Counted from the first letter of the stretch, positions 42,794 through 55,755 are shown. The stretch is DNA of 64,000 nucleotides from Haliclystus octoradiatus (GCA_916610825.1 OU744451.1:8251441-8315440); one strand, 5' to 3'. Numbers and translations are program-made. Notes: generated from the letters alone by a model not told the origin.

Positions 42794-44341
42794 TGTTGAA
42801 ACAGAGCAAATGTAATATGCACAACAACAACTAGCAATATGGCTGACACGTGAGAGTTAGCCTAGCTCCACAAGGCCCACTATTCCGCTGCGTACCTGCG
42901 CTCATCTGGGCCTTGTAAAAAATAAGGTCAAAAAGTGATGCGCAGAGAAAATTCTGACCCTAATACGCATGCACAACACAAGCACCTGCTGTCAAGTATA
43001 TGCGGGCCAACAGTAAAGAAAACAACAGGTGTCAAGACGGAAGGACATTTATCGACATCACACAGTTAAAAGCAATTTCAAATTTTAAACATAACGTAAT
43101 TTTGTAGCTTTGCAAATCCTAGACATTTTGATCGAAGTGAATTAATATTGCAGATATGAATTGAGAAACGGAATGAAGAACAACTCCTACAGAGTATTAA
43201 AGAAAAAACAACGTTGAGCCGAATTAATATATTAATGTTGTTACCACACAAAGGAAATATTGCTGACATTCACAGTACTAACATTTAACAATAGAGTAAA
43301 GTAGATGTATTCAAATCATTCATATCATAGAAAAGTATTATCTGAAATCCATTCTATCAACTAATGATAAAAATATCCGTAATGAAGTCCAATGTTATGC
43401 CGCTAGAATGAAAAGTGTGTCAGCCACATTCACGGAAAATTGCAATATTTGCATGCTGATAATCTACCGTTTAATGCCAGTTTACCAGCTGTTTCAACTC
43501 ATACAAGTAATCAAAGTTTAAATTTGTATGTCGATCTTTACAATTGCTGCGATGAGTGTTTCAATATGAGCAAATTATTATTTGAGCAATATGGGCATTC
43601 AGTGTTTTCTTCCAAGTTGCACGTGTTAGGCCTACAGTTCGACATCAATCGATTATGCATTCAGAAGGCACATATCCAGATAAAACAATCGTAACACGCA
43701 ATAAAAGCATGTTGATATATGTTATAAACATAAAATCAAGTTTAAAAACCTTAAACCTTGGTTTGAACTACGAGAAAACACATCCAAGTTGCATTCGAGC
43801 CAGCGTATTAAACGGCTTAACAAGATTTGGCAGTTTAAAAACTTTATAAAGCAGGCACATCTCCAGATAAAACGAATTAAATACCCAATAGAAGCATGTT
43901 GATATATTAAATGAAAATAGGATTGAGCTCAAAACCTTTGGTTTAAACTACTACGAAACACCCACAAAACGAGCAACATGTAGCTCTGCTTGGAGCTTTG
44001 AAAATACGTTTGAATAATATTTTGTTCTTGAAGGAGTTGTAAGTTGTCTCACGTCACGAAATAATTTCATAAATTAAGTAATTAGACCAATAACTGCATA
44101 GATCCAAGATACGTCACAGATTCTTGGCTGTGATTGGTCATTTCATTTTTCTGAAATGAGCGCATAACTTTTTGACCTTATTTTTTTCATTTCCCCTATA
44201 CGCAGCAGCTGCAGGTCAAGTGAAGTACAGGGGCATGTGGCACAGGTCTACGTGAGAGTAATTTTATCAAGCAAATTGCACGTGGCAATAAAACAATGAG
44301 GCTACTAGCAACATACGTCCGAGGCTAACCTATAATTAACA
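42794..44341 (-). repeat. Copia 5' LTR, split by element B
   Basis: LTR sequence 42794-42857 and 44250-44341. Joining the two at the duplicated CGTGAGAGT restores the order seen in the other LTR, apart from a short deletion near 42825. Confidence 0.85.
42858..44249. mobile_element. Non-autonomous TIR element B (1,392 bp, 9-bp TSD)
   Basis: Inverted sister of element A (16915-18254) over its whole length. Ends TAGCCTAGCTCCACAAG and the complement of TAGACCTGTGCCACATG. It is flanked by CGTGAGAGT (42849-42857 and 44250-44258). It shares the subterminal stem CAAGGCCCA...TGGGCCTTG and the internal frame with DLYNCCDECFNMSKLLF (read at 43440-43694 plus, and on the minus strand in element A). That frame is broken in A and has no known domain. 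Confidence 0.88.
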
Positions 44342-44417
44342 ACAAAATAACAGATATTATTCGAGTTCCAAGACACTATAAAAATTTACGATGTAGCTTT
44401 TGGCGACACACATCTAA

Positions 44418-45163
44418 GGCCTGGATTATACAGCGCGCTTTTGAGCGTGCCGTGCTTTCGTTTACAGTAAATTGAAAGTTGGCTCGCTGTCGGCGCGCCC
44501 GTCTAACTTGACACGGCTCGCTGTTATTAGCACGGCGAACTCCAAATTGAAAGCTCATATGAAGAGCGTGTTTGACTTGAAGGCGATCTTTAATTTCGAC
44601 ATTCCAGGGATTCCTCTCACCATATTTGGTAAAAACCGGGGTTGATGTAGAGAAAGAAATATCTAGCCTCTTCTTCTCTATCCGTTGCCTAGATACAGTT
44701 CCGTTTTGCAAGTAAACAGATGAATAAACATTGATTTTCCTTCGAATTATAATCGAAATCCACAAAATAATAATAGGGAAACTACTCAGAGCATCTGTAC
44801 TTCTCAATTGAAGAGGAGAAAACTTTCAAATAGTATTAATTAGACAATGTTATATATATATATATGCTCTTCAGATTAGATATATGCCACTGTCTTGTAA
44901 TTGTAGGATCATGGTAGGTTAAAAACTATCATTGTACGATAATCACAGCTATTTGATGGCGAATTGTGATAAAGATCACTTTTTGATGCAATATATTTAT
45001 TTCACGAAAAGCGTATACTTGTCAATCAAAAGTCTTGTGAGATATTTTCTTACACGTCATCATGTAATTCACAGGAAGTTTTTACACAACTTTTGAGGAC
45101 GGCTCGCTGTATAACTAGACATTTTCAAAAGCGCGCTTGAAAGCGCGCTGTATAATCCAGGCC
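44418..45163. mobile_element. PIF/Harbinger-like MITE (746 bp, TAA TSD)
   Basis: Ends GGCCTGGATTATACAGCGCG and its complement, with more GCGCGC and GGCTCGCTG blocks inside both ends, flanked by TAA (44415-44417 and 45164-45166). A 3-bp TAA duplication and GGCC termini fit PIF/Harbinger. The 143-codon minus frame across the left end has no known domain and includes the TIR, so it is taken as incidental. Confidence 0.78.
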
Positions 45164-45166
45164 TAA

Positions 45167-45907
45167 CAATAACAGTCAGGTATTGTGCACGTTAATTTAT
45201 ATAAACGAATTAATTAGCAGCAAAAGGAATATAAAAAGTGTTTGTTTTTTCTCGAATATGATGTAGGAATAGTTTTAGTATACATTTTGGGGGTTTCATT
45301 GAAAATAGTTTTATGAAGTAATGTAAGGGTTTTTGAATTGTAAAGGTCCTCAGCTCATATATAGCTTAAATCGTTTTGACATTTTCAATTATTGCAAAAT
45401 ATTTTTTTAAAAATTCACTAGATGCATGATCCCAGATATGTAGGCCATATTCTACACAAGGTTCAACTACCTATCAATTTTATGGAAGTATTGGTGCACT
45501 TAGTACCGCAACGTTCAATAGCTATATTGTTGATTTGTAAATTAAAGTCTTTTTTAGTCTATTGTTAAATGTCATATAATTTGTTTTTGTTTCATTAAAG
45601 AAGAGTTGGTTATCCAAAAACGATGTTTTGAAACATCAGTTATCACAGCAAAAAGTGTAGGATGAGCCTAATATATACCAATAAACAATTACCATAACAA
45701 TATATACTATCACGATATTATAATCAGAACGACATAATTTAAACATTTTAATCAAATTGTTTTGCCATTTATCGTATTTAATGAATTTCGTTTAGAAACA
45801 GTAATATTGAAATTCCGTCATAATTTGTAGAACGATTTATTCCAGATTGGGAAAAACAACATTTAACAATTATCGAACGAGATAGAGCACAACACTGAGA
45901 ATTATTA
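45167..45907. other. Intergenic DNA, nothing recognised
   Basis: AT-rich, short frames only. Confidence 0.4.
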
Positions 45908-45911
45908 TTAA

Positions 45912-46395
45912 TGGCAAGTTTTTCGAACATTTTCTTGCCTCCTACTGGATAATCAAACACTGAAAATTAACAATTATCGAATGAGATTGATCACACCACT
46001 GAGAAGTATCAGGCTGAGGCGCGTGTTAATGTGATAACATGCGCTGAGTCCTGATAAATTCTCAGTGTCATGCGAAACCGAGTTTGATAACAGTTTTATT
46101 GTTAATCCATACCTTAATAAATCCATGAAGATTTCTTTATCTAATAAATTTGATAGCTTTGGCTTTTGGTAGTAAATCTTAATTTTGAAAAGTGAAACAT
46201 TTGTAAAACGGATTTTTTCTATCACGTCAGTCTTGAAACCTTGGAGATGCTAGTGTCTCGACATGTTGTCGGGAACTAATAGTCTCGAGCTCTACCCTAT
46301 TGTCTCACATTATTACGTCACGTTCGAAGACACAAGGAATTGTCGTTGTTCGATTAACAAATAGAAATCAAGAAAACGTTCGAAAAAACAAGCCA
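45912..46395. mobile_element. MITE, TGGCAAGTT family, with TTAA flanks (484 bp)
   Basis: Left end TGGCAAGTTTTTCGAACATT and right end the complement of TGGCTTGTTTTTTCGAACGT, flanked by TTAA (45908-45911 and 46396-46399). The interior has a long imperfect hairpin (CACTGAGAA ... TTCTCAGTG near 45999-46068). TTAA target sites suit piggyBac or Kolobok transposases. Related copies are at 11355-11617 and 10931-11330. Confidence 0.78.
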
Positions 46396-46399
46396 TTAA

Positions 46400-46985
46400 T
46401 CTCTATATTAATAGTAGTGTCTGTTTGTAGATAAAATGTGTACTTCTCATTGGCGAAATAATACAGATAATCCGTTGTCGGGAAATTATGCAAACATTTG
46501 TGTCGAGATAACCTTGTACAGTAACATATTTGTTGTATGAATATTATGACGTTCTGGCATTGTTTTAAAATACTAAACTTTCTTTGATAATTTATTTGAT
46601 ATCGTTGTATTAACAAATTTAGAGATTTTTAAAAATTCATAGGTTGATAATCTGGCGGGCAGCCGAAATCGAATTCAAATTGAAATCTCTAAAACGAAAA
46701 TTAAATTTGAATTTAAGCTGCGAGAAAAAGATTTGAACAAGTAAGTCCATCAGTTTAATGATAATTAAAATAATACAAAATACTGAATTGTTTTGGATTT
46801 CTAGAATAACTAAATCGGATTTCTGTAAGTAGTTTAATTTATGATAACATCCTAGTAGAAGCATCATCATCAAATTCTTCACGTGTTCTGTAAATTAAAT
46901 TTAATAGCGCAAAGGCTTTTTCGAAATTGTAATAAGGAAGCAAGTCTCGCTGCCCCCCATAATCATGAAATCGAAGAAAACGTAG
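46400..46985. other. Intergenic DNA, nothing recognised
   Basis: AT-rich, no supported exon. Confidence 0.4.
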
Positions 46986-48490
46986 CCAGAATAAATGATT
47001 ACAACTTAATCACAATTGATCAGTTGGTCTCATTAATGATCACGGCTCACATGCTGATTTATAAGCATTTTACTGATAGGGGGGCAGAAAGACGTCAGCC
47101 CCCCCACCATGATGGAATTTGATACAAAGCATATCATTTGAAAGCCCATAATTTGATCATAACTGATCACCACTTTATATAAATGATCAGGCAACTATGA
47201 AGCCGAAATAGGGTTAAAATTCGATTCACATGTTGATAATGTGTCTCACATGGCGACGATGTGTTTCACATGGCGATGATGTGTTTTGATATGGCGATGA
47301 TGTATATTCCTGGATCGATTTATGAAAGTAGCCTGTGCGCAGACCTTAATACGGGATCAAAATCTAACTTCCTCGTTCGTCCCCTCGAACTCTGGCAACG
47401 AAATGGCGTTATTTGGCACGCTGTTGGACGTTTAAATAAAATAAAAGTTGAAATTATTTAGCTAACATGATTATCGACACCATTTTGGCGCTATTTTCTC
47501 TTCAACAATGATTTTTATAATTGGCATGGTGCTTGCCTAGACAGTGATACACATACACTGGCAACAAACATGGCCAAACTCCCGTCAAAAATGCTAGAAA
47601 CAAACCTGGGTAACTGTAGAAATGTTTGTTTTCATCTTTATTACGATGATCTTTTAGCTGGTGGACGTTGATTGAAGCATTTTGCCAGTGTCTAGGCAAT
47701 CCGTATGTAAGAACCTTATCAAAACTATTTTATAGAATCGTTTGGAACGATTTATTTAGCAATCAAGCGCGGAAGGATGCTATACGATAATATGACAATG
47801 ATAAAATGGAAAGTAGCTAGCTAGCATGATTATCGATGCCACCTTGTTGCTACTTTCACTCTAATAATTCTAAATTTGACAATTTTGCCTTCCGTGTTAC
47901 GCCATACTATCGTATAGCATCCTTCCAAGCTTGAATGCTAAATAAATCGTACCAAACGATCAGTAATTCTCCAAAATAGTTTCGATCAATCTCTTACATA
48001 CTGATTGCCTAGACGTTGGCAAAAAACACGGTCAAAATCTCTTCATAAATCATAAATGCTCAAATCGGGCATACAAATCTAAACCTTCTAAACTTCAAAG
48101 GTAATAAATTCGATTGAAATGTCTCGTAACCTCTGACCTCTGTAACCTTTGTTGAATGTTGATTGACAGTCTAGACTCCAGGCTACAAATTTTTCGATTG
48201 TTTGTTGACCTCAAAGGTTGTCAGCACAAGAGTAAAAACAATGGGACTGACAGTCATTGGTCGATCTACACAATGGAAGTTACAATGGTAAAGTTGGTAG
48301 ACCTCAATCAACTCAAGCCTGGTTCCCATTTAGCAAATTTGCCAGCGACACTGCCTGCGATCATGCCGGTGGTATAGGCCGTGGGCCAAGTGGCAAAAAT
48401 GTGACTGTCTATACTACTACTAGGAGTAATTAGACCTTGAAGCAGAGCTAAATTTGCGGCCTGTTGCCATGACGATTGTGACCTTTGACA
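46986..48490. repeat. Composite repeat, inverted relative to 57.2-62.6 kb
   Basis: Blocks such as GATCACGGCTCACA, TTCACATGGCGATGATG, CCTCGTTCGTCC and AGCTAACATGATTATCGACA match 62010-62620 in inverted orientation. AGCAAATTTGCCAGCGACA and GCAGAGCTAAATTTGCGGCC match 57300-58115, also inverted. The Gypsy element at 58249-62006 interrupts that other copy. No coding region seen. Confidence 0.72.
47683..48020. mobile_element. Foldback or MITE inside the composite repeat
   Basis: Arms of about 110 bp: GCCAGTGTCTAGGCAATC ... GGAAGGATGCTATACGATA is mirrored at 47905-48020. The spacer holds TAGCATGATTATCGATGCC, a repeat of sequence at 47461-47500. Confidence 0.72.
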
Positions 48491-48724
48491 CCTAGACAAT
48501 AGGATTACAGTTTATTTACAATTAATAATTATGGTGCACATGAAGTGTCAGTTTTATCCTTTTTGAAGTGTACATTTATTACTTACTACTACAATAATGT
48601 AATGTTACATAGTATTTAGTTGTTGTATGCATATACTATTATTACATGTACTTTAGTTCTGCTTTCAACTACACAATTTTATATCACATTAAATGTATAT
48701 AATATTAAAAAAATTATTTGTTAA

Positions 48725-50778
48725 AGTGGGAATAAACCCCCAGACTATCTTTACATATGTAGTAGAACCCGACGTGAAAAAAACAATGGCGTAATTTTTT
48801 TTTCGATCTGGAAATTATTTCTTGGTGAAAAGCGCCTTCAAAGTGGTGTTTTGACCCAAATGTCGCTGAGAAAAAAAGGGATTGGATCTAGCTTTATGAC
48901 GACAAAGTCACAAGTCGTGCGGTTTGTCTAACAGACTCAAGAGTGGGCTGATCACGCGACATAATCTTTGAGGTGACCTAGCTCCGAGAAGTCACGCAAA
49001 AAAAATTTCTGACAAGGCTGAGCCATGAACAAACATATAAACTGGCGAATTACGTAAAAAAGATGCAATTTGTGATTTCAGGAGCAGAATAAAATCTATT
49101 GAAACGCTCGGTCGAAATAATTTCTTGTAGCGTCATTAAGCGCGATGAATCTGATATAGATTGCGGATTAATACAGATGTCAGGCGGTGCGACTGTTCCT
49201 TTGTGACTAGTCTAGTGACACATATTAGTTACGTATTCTGTGTGACCGCAGTACTTCTCAAATCTTAATTAGTAGACACGTACCCTTCAAAATAGCTTGA
49301 TCTTACGCTATATAAGTTTTAACTATTTTTAACTCTATGATCTGCAAGTTGCTCTTGAGTAAACATTTCTACAAGATATCCTTTTCATGATCTAAATGTG
49401 AATGTAAACTGATTTGATTTGCACGGGCATGCACAGACGACTTTTCCTGGAGTATGGTACTGCAAAGTATTAATTGTACTGGAGTTGGTACTGCAAAGTA
49501 TTAATTGTACTTTTTTCGGATTTATTTAACTATCGGTATTACTAAATTATTAAATAGACATTTTTCAACTATCATTTCAACGTTTAAGTTTGAAATTGAT
49601 GTTCGTCTAGTAAAACTTAAACCATGTAATCGTATAGTTTATACGACTGTATAGATAGATATATTATACTCAATAGTCTAACAAAGTGTTCATCATTAAT
49701 ACACCAAGAATTCAATATTTAAAAAACCATTGAGAATTCTTCAGTACATTACACTATAAAATTATATAAAATATCGGAAAATAGTACAAACATGATAGAG
49801 GGCTCGGACGTTCTTATTCAAGTTTACAGCCGTATACTAGAGCCACTAGAACTACAGTAATGCAGATTCTATCATTTGTCGGTTTTGCGGTATATCTTCA
49901 TTGCATAAATTATTATCCTCTCTATCAAAGTTATATGATTAACAAAATTAGGGTTTTGCAATGTGAAGTCTCGTTCCTTATTCTACATATGCCACAAAAT
50001 TATTTTACCAGTCTAGTATTCATTCCTTCGGCTAGAAAGTAGAACATGTTAGCACCATGTCGTCACAATCTGTAATTTATAGGATGCAGTAATACAGTGC
50101 AGAAGTTACTTTGCACAAAATACCTTTCTACAGAGACGAGAAATCAGATGGACAGATTTCGCTTCTGTGAAAAGAGGACTATAAAACCGACGGCTATGGT
50201 GTTCTTAATAGCGTTTCCCACCATACATTATGATTTTTACCCTCTAAAGAACACTCCATTTTCAACACTTACAACAATAAATTCTACTTAATATAGAATA
50301 TTAGAATATTTTGATATGTGTTAAATATGTGTGAGAATGAGATGTCAAAATATAATCTGTATAACGCGCGCTACGAATGAAATATTTTCTGATTTTTATT
50401 TTCTTCAAATTCGTGAACTTTAAAATCAATAAATCATCTGGAATTTTGCTACTCTTGAGTTTATATGTTCTTGCTTACCTCAGTTTTGTGGGAGAGAAAA
50501 ATAGATTGCCGTTACAGAGCTACGCCGTCTCAAACGTAGCATCGCGTGATTAATCCGATCTAAAGTATATTAGAAAAACCACACGACTTGTGACTTTGTC
50601 GTCATAAAGCTAGATCCAATCCCTTTTTTTCCCTCAGCGACATTTGGGCCAAAACACCACTTTGAAGGCATTTTTCACCAAGAAATAATTTCCAGATCGA
50701 AAAAAAAATTACGCCATTGTTTTTTTCACGTCGGGTTCTACTATATATGTAAAGATAGTCTGGGGGTTTATTCCCACT
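48725..50778. mobile_element. Non-autonomous element with about 205-bp TIRs and TTAA flanks
   Basis: Left AGTGGGAATAAACCCCCAGA and its complement at the right end, identical apart from a few bases over roughly 205 bp (48725-48935 and 50570-50778). It is flanked by TTAA (48721-48724 and 50779-50782). The 1.6 kb interior has no transposase frame. TTAA points to piggyBac or Kolobok-type mobilisation. Fragments of the family are at 11690-11820 and 18590-18770. Confidence 0.85.
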
Positions 50779-50782
50779 TTAA

Positions 50783-53700
50783 AGTTAAATTGAATATATT
50801 TATAGTTTAAGAGAGTCTTGGACTTTTGATTGCATACTTTCTTTGCGTATACGTTGCCGTATATCCCAGAGCCATCTATTTACAAGAGTTGGGACACGCT
50901 TTCATATGCCGCTATCGTCTCCTATTGGACAGATGCCATTCACGTGATTTTTTGGACGCCATTTTCGTACTTTCGGCACCAGGGTTCTTGTTCTTTTGGC
51001 GCCAGGTTTCCTGTTTTAAGCGAAGCGCGCGGAAAAATACAACTTTTATCAGTGAAAACAAACTTAGGTCTTTAGAAATTATCAATTGTTGTGTTAATAG
51101 GCACAATAGCAATCGAAATAAAAGTATTGTTTACTATTCCAACTAGGGACCGTAGTGCCAATAATCGAGCCATCGCGTATTTGCGGGTGCGTCAAAATCA
51201 CACAAATCACGCAAAAATACTAACATTTTGAAGCAAAATAGACTATTTATAATAAACAAGCCTTCGGCTTGCGGCCTGCGCCCGGGGCCAGTCAGCCTTC
51301 GGCTTCCTCAAAGAGGTCGCTTCGCTCCCGTTAGTAGCCTACACTATGTCTTGTCAAAGAGAATGTCAATGAAACAAAATAGTCATGAGAAGGAATTAAA
51401 AATGCAGAACAACACTTAATTCATATCAGTTTTGATAATTAATCGTTACATATATGTAAAGCATAGTGAAAAGGAGATAATTGATACTCTATTGTATCAC
51501 ATATTTCAAATTAAAAATATTTATAAATATGGGTTATCCATAAGTACATTTTATGTTGACTGGAAATGTCAAAATGGAATAAATATGGATTGCATGTTGG
51601 GTATTGCAGTTAATGAACTTGTTTTCACAATGAAAGGCATTGGTATGTAAATATTATTGCTGTGTCGGTTGAGTGAATTTCAGCATGAGTCATTGAGTGA
51701 TATTGGTAATAACAACAGGTGATTCTGAAATTTGATACAGTAAATTACATAAATGAGAGACCCAAACTCTAATATTTTATTAACTTTATCTAACTTCTCA
51801 CAGAGAGGACACATGTCTATAATGGTCACCATTCACATACCTCATATAATAATGATTAAAGTAACCAAGCTAAAATTCTAAATTACAACTCCAATTTTGT
51901 ATTTGTACAACTTACAACTGCTAGAGGACTGAAAAGTACCACACTAATTCTCTGAATTTGTTTATTTGTTATGGGTCAAATCTCTGTGTGTGCAGTGTGG
52001 ATAACAGAACAGAACTGCTGACATAAAACGGTGACACAGTAAATCCTTTCTTTCAACGAAGAACAGTTCATAACAAATCAAGCTAATATCGGCGATACAG
52101 AGACACAGTAATCTCTTCTGCCAACGATGACTTGATAACAAAGTAGGCTAATTGGGATTATGATACTTAAAAGAAAACTAAAAGTAACAATTGCCATCAG
52201 AGTCCTGTAAGCCCTCATGCAACAGGGTAAAAACCACAGTAAAAGTGACTTCAACAGACTTCACATGAAGCATTTAAACATTTAAGTTGTAAAAGACTTA
52301 CGGAGAATTGTGTCTTCTGTTTGTGATGTAAAATGGAGTATTGTTGGACCACTTCTCCTTCTAGGCATATTGGAATACTTTTGCAAAATGATGAAACACT
52401 TTTACGAAATATTGGCAGCCATTAAAATAAAGCGTGCTCTAAAATTCGTGATGTTGCTAGGCATGACGGGATACACCAAGGAAAGCAGTTTATTTTCACA
52501 CAACTTCCGTCAAAATATCACGATTTTGGAAATTTTAATCGCAATTTATGAGCAATTTATAGCATTTTAAACTGTAAAAACAAAACGTCGGATAGCCAGA
52601 GGCCTATAGATAACCCAGAAGCGTATAAGAAGTTTGGAAAGTGCTCCGCCGAAAAGGAGTTTAACAATAATGAAACAATGGTGATTTGATCACCGACACG
52701 GTTTGCGTATTATTATTATTAATAAGCATTATCAATCATCCCAACCCAGCCAATTCTGTTATCTTGACATGAAAGGAAACATAGAAATGGTGTTAGATTT
52801 TAGTTACCTTCTAAAAAATTCCCCTCCAAGCTTGTCAAACATCGTCAATTTTCAAACTCATCAACAAGGGTTTGTATGGCCAAGTAAAATATCGCGTGTT
52901 GAATCGCGAGCAAAATATCAAGATAACGTTGAGTATAGTGAAAGGAAGTCATCAACCCAGTTAGTTCCTGGTAGGGAAATCTATGATTGGCCAGTTTTTA
53001 TTTATTTTTAGATCTAAATGTGAGTAAAATTCCTCTCCGAGGCATTTTCCTACAGTGAACTGGCATTATCCTTCGTGCTCGCCATTGTTTTAGCCATGTC
53101 GTCACGGCATTTCACACATCTCCGCGATGCAAGAAATGATATTCACACTCGGTGTTTGTTTGTTGTTGTTTTTGAGATTACCGTTTCCATGTTAAAGATC
53201 ATAATAAATTTACAGAATTTATACTTTTCAGTATAGAGACTCAATATGAAATATTTTAATAATAAGCCGTTTTGATATTTTACATAAAATCTACCCGTCC
53301 ATGCTTTTGTAAATAGTTTAACTTAAATTCTGTATAGCATGCTATGGACAATGTTTATGTCGAATAATAAAACATTTGAATATTTTATAACTGTATATCA
53401 AAGTTTTCAAGCTGACATATCAAACCGAGAACGGAAAATAAGCTGGGTAATTGAGCATTTCTTCGACAACGCCACAATGACCTACGCTTTTAAAGTAAAC
53501 AGTCAATAATATGTAACCACTCGGAATAAACCCAACACGAGTGTATAATTATGTTAAATGATTTATTTCTATTGAATTGCGATACTTTCCTAACTCTTTC
53601 AAATAATCTAAGCATGCATATAAATTTAAAACTAATATTTCCACCTTCTTGTTCATAACAATAACAGATGACGCCATTTTGTATTACCAACATGTGAGAG

Positions 53701-53915
53701 ACTTAGAGCAATCGCACGCGTTATTTGTCAAGACATGCGCACTGTAAAGTGGCCCCATTGTAGGCACTACGCAAGAATTAGAAAAAGTTGTCTGTGACTG
53801 CAAAGAATAAGCGTAAGAGCGTAAGAGATACTCTACAAACTCCTTGTCCATTTAGCAACTCCAATATCATTGATCTGATTTACTCTTGAGCAACATGCTG
53901 ATGAGATCGATAACA
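50783..53915. other. Intergenic DNA
   Basis: The stretch about 50855-50930 (ATATCCCAGAGCCATCTATT and beyond) is matched in inverted orientation at 57185-57235. A GCCTTCGGCTT repeat is at 51261-51312. The remaining frames, including 52703-53011 plus, show no domain or splice support. Confidence 0.4.
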
Positions 53916-54159
53916 TACCCGCTAAACACATGACGTCTTTATGACAAAAAAAGACGTCTTTTTCCTGTCATAAATTGGTTCGACTGGTCAGCCGTATCTC
54001 GTCAGTCAGAAAGACGATTGGAAAACGTGATAAAGACGACTCTCATTTTTCTTTCAGGTGTTGATGATATTCTTATAATTCATGGAAAGCAGATGAAACA
54101 AACGGATGCACTTGCATTGTAAAACCATATAAAGATTATTTGACATTTTGTCTTTATAT

Positions 54160-55208
54160 CGTCAGAAATTCGTTCCATTTGGTCACTCGAAACTGGTCAG
54201 TCCCAATAACGTTATAAAGACGTGTTTTGTAGTAAATGTTTTCAATGATTGAAATATAGTATTCCATTGTTTTCTCATTTATTTCTCGTTCTAAAAATGG
54301 ATAGAAGTTAAAAACACTTTTCTAAATCCGTCGAAATTTTTACTTGTCAGTAAATGGTCCAATTTGGTCACTTGAAACTGGTCAGTCCCAATAACGTTAT
54401 AAAGACGTGTTTTGTAGTAAATGTTATCAATGATTGAAATATAATATTCCATTGTTTTATGATTTATTCCTCGTTTTAAAAATGGATAGAAGTTATAAAC
54501 ATTTTTCTAAATCCATCAAAATTTTTACTTGTCAGTAAATGGTCCCATCTGGTCACTCGAAACTGGTTAGTCCCAATAACGTTCTAAAGACGTGTTTTGT
54601 AGTAAATGTTATCAATGATTGAAATATAATATTCCATAGTTTTATGATTTATTCCTCGTTTTAAAAATGGATAGAAGTTATAAACATTTTTCTAAATCCA
54701 TCGAAATTTTTACTTGTCAGTAAATGGTCCCATCTGGTCACTCGAAACTGGTTAGTCCCAATAACGTTATAAAGACGTGTTTTGTAGTAAATGTTATCAA
54801 TGATTGAAATATAATATTCCATTGTTTTATGATTTATTCCTCGTTTTAAAAATGGATAGAAGTTATAAACATTTTTCTAAATCCATCGAAATTTTTACTT
54901 GTCAGTAAATGGTCCCATCTGGTCACTCGAAACTGGTTAGTCCCAATAACGTTATAAAGACGTGTTTTGTAGTAAATGTTTTCAATGATTGAAATATAAT
55001 ATTCCATTGTTTTATGATTTATTCCTCGTTTTGAAAATGGATAGAAGTTATAAACATTTTTCTAAATCCATCGAAATTTTTACTTGTCAGTAAATGGTCC
55101 CATCTGGTCACTCGAAACTGGTTAGTCCCAATAACGTTATAAAGACGTGTTTTGTAGTAAATGTTATCAATGATTGAAATATAATATTCCATTGTTTTAT
55201 GATTTATT
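54160..55208. repeat. Six-unit tandem array, 185-bp period
   Basis: The landmark TCCCAATAACGTT begins at 54201, 54386, 54571, 54756, 54941 and 55126, exactly 185 bp apart each time. Units 3-6 are almost identical; unit 1 is the most diverged. Each unit carries AAAGACGTG, like the subterminal motifs of the host element. The last unit is cut by a LINE insertion. Confidence 0.95.
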
Positions 55209-55725
55209 CAAATATAAGAATGTGATTTCTCAACATAATGAGGATTATAATTGTTGCATATGACCATTGGAGAGTCGTAGAGTAAAGCATGACTTGATAT
55301 TAATGTATAAATTAACTCATGACCTGGTTGATTTAAAAATTACTTCATTGTGTAGTATAGAGAAAAATAAAGATGATATGAGAGGGAACTCTTTTAAGTT
55401 GAAGCCATCATCAACACCAAAGCGAGAATCAGTAAAATATGAATTCTGCAACCGCGTCATACCAAGGTGGAATGCATTGACAGAAGAATGTGTTTCTTCG
55501 AAAACCGTTTCTGCTTTCAAGCAGTTTTTAAATAATGTAAATCTAAATCAGTATTGTACTATCAGCACTGACTAAGCTTTTGATCAATAGCATAATTAAC
55601 TTTTATACTTTTTAACTTATTATTATCTAATTTCATATTGTATACCAATGGCTGTACATAAGTGGGAGCCGAAAGCTTTCCTGTATTTTGCCAGTCATAA
55701 TTTATTTGGTGAATAAACATACATA
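55209..55725 (+). pseudogene. LINE 3' end (5'-truncated)
   Basis: A frame at 55267-55575 reads MESRRVKHDLILMYKLTHDL, RGNSFKLKPS, and a FCNRVIPRWNALTEECV block, ending in AFKQFLNNV. These match the C-terminus of CR1/Jockey-type LINE proteins (LE.RR...DL...YK, FF..RV...WN.LP..V, F...L). The 3' end has GAATAAACATACATACAT. It is 5' truncated, as LINE copies usually are, and inserted into the last 185-bp unit. Confidence 0.8.
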
Positions 55726-55755
55726 CATTTCGTTTATTTTTTGTTTTATTTAGTG

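Larger units (their letters stand above)
41113..44341 (-). mobile_element. Copia-type LTR retrotransposon, decayed
   Basis: Two LTRs (41113-41292 and 42794-44341) begin TGTTGAAACAGAGC and end TTTAACA or ATTAACA. The right one is split by element B. Between them, on the minus strand, are remnants of Copia Gag, a CCHC knuckle, protease and the first part of integrase. The rest of integrase, RT and RNase H are deleted. No matching target duplication was seen at the outer ends. Confidence 0.88.

Noticed and set aside
43440..43694. Frame shared by elements A and B as a transposase
   Set aside because: About 84 codons, broken in element A, with no DDE or other catalytic signature.
44376..44807. 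143-codon minus-strand frame as a gene
   Set aside because: It overlaps the terminal inverted repeat of the Harbinger-like element and has no recognisable domain; GC-rich repeats produce the open frame.
52703..53011. 102-codon plus frame as a gene
   Set aside because: No start context, domain or splice evidence; its length is within chance expectation for this region.
54160..55208. CRISPR-like or gene-family array
   Set aside because: Units are whole 185-bp tandem repeats with no unique spacers and no coding frame.
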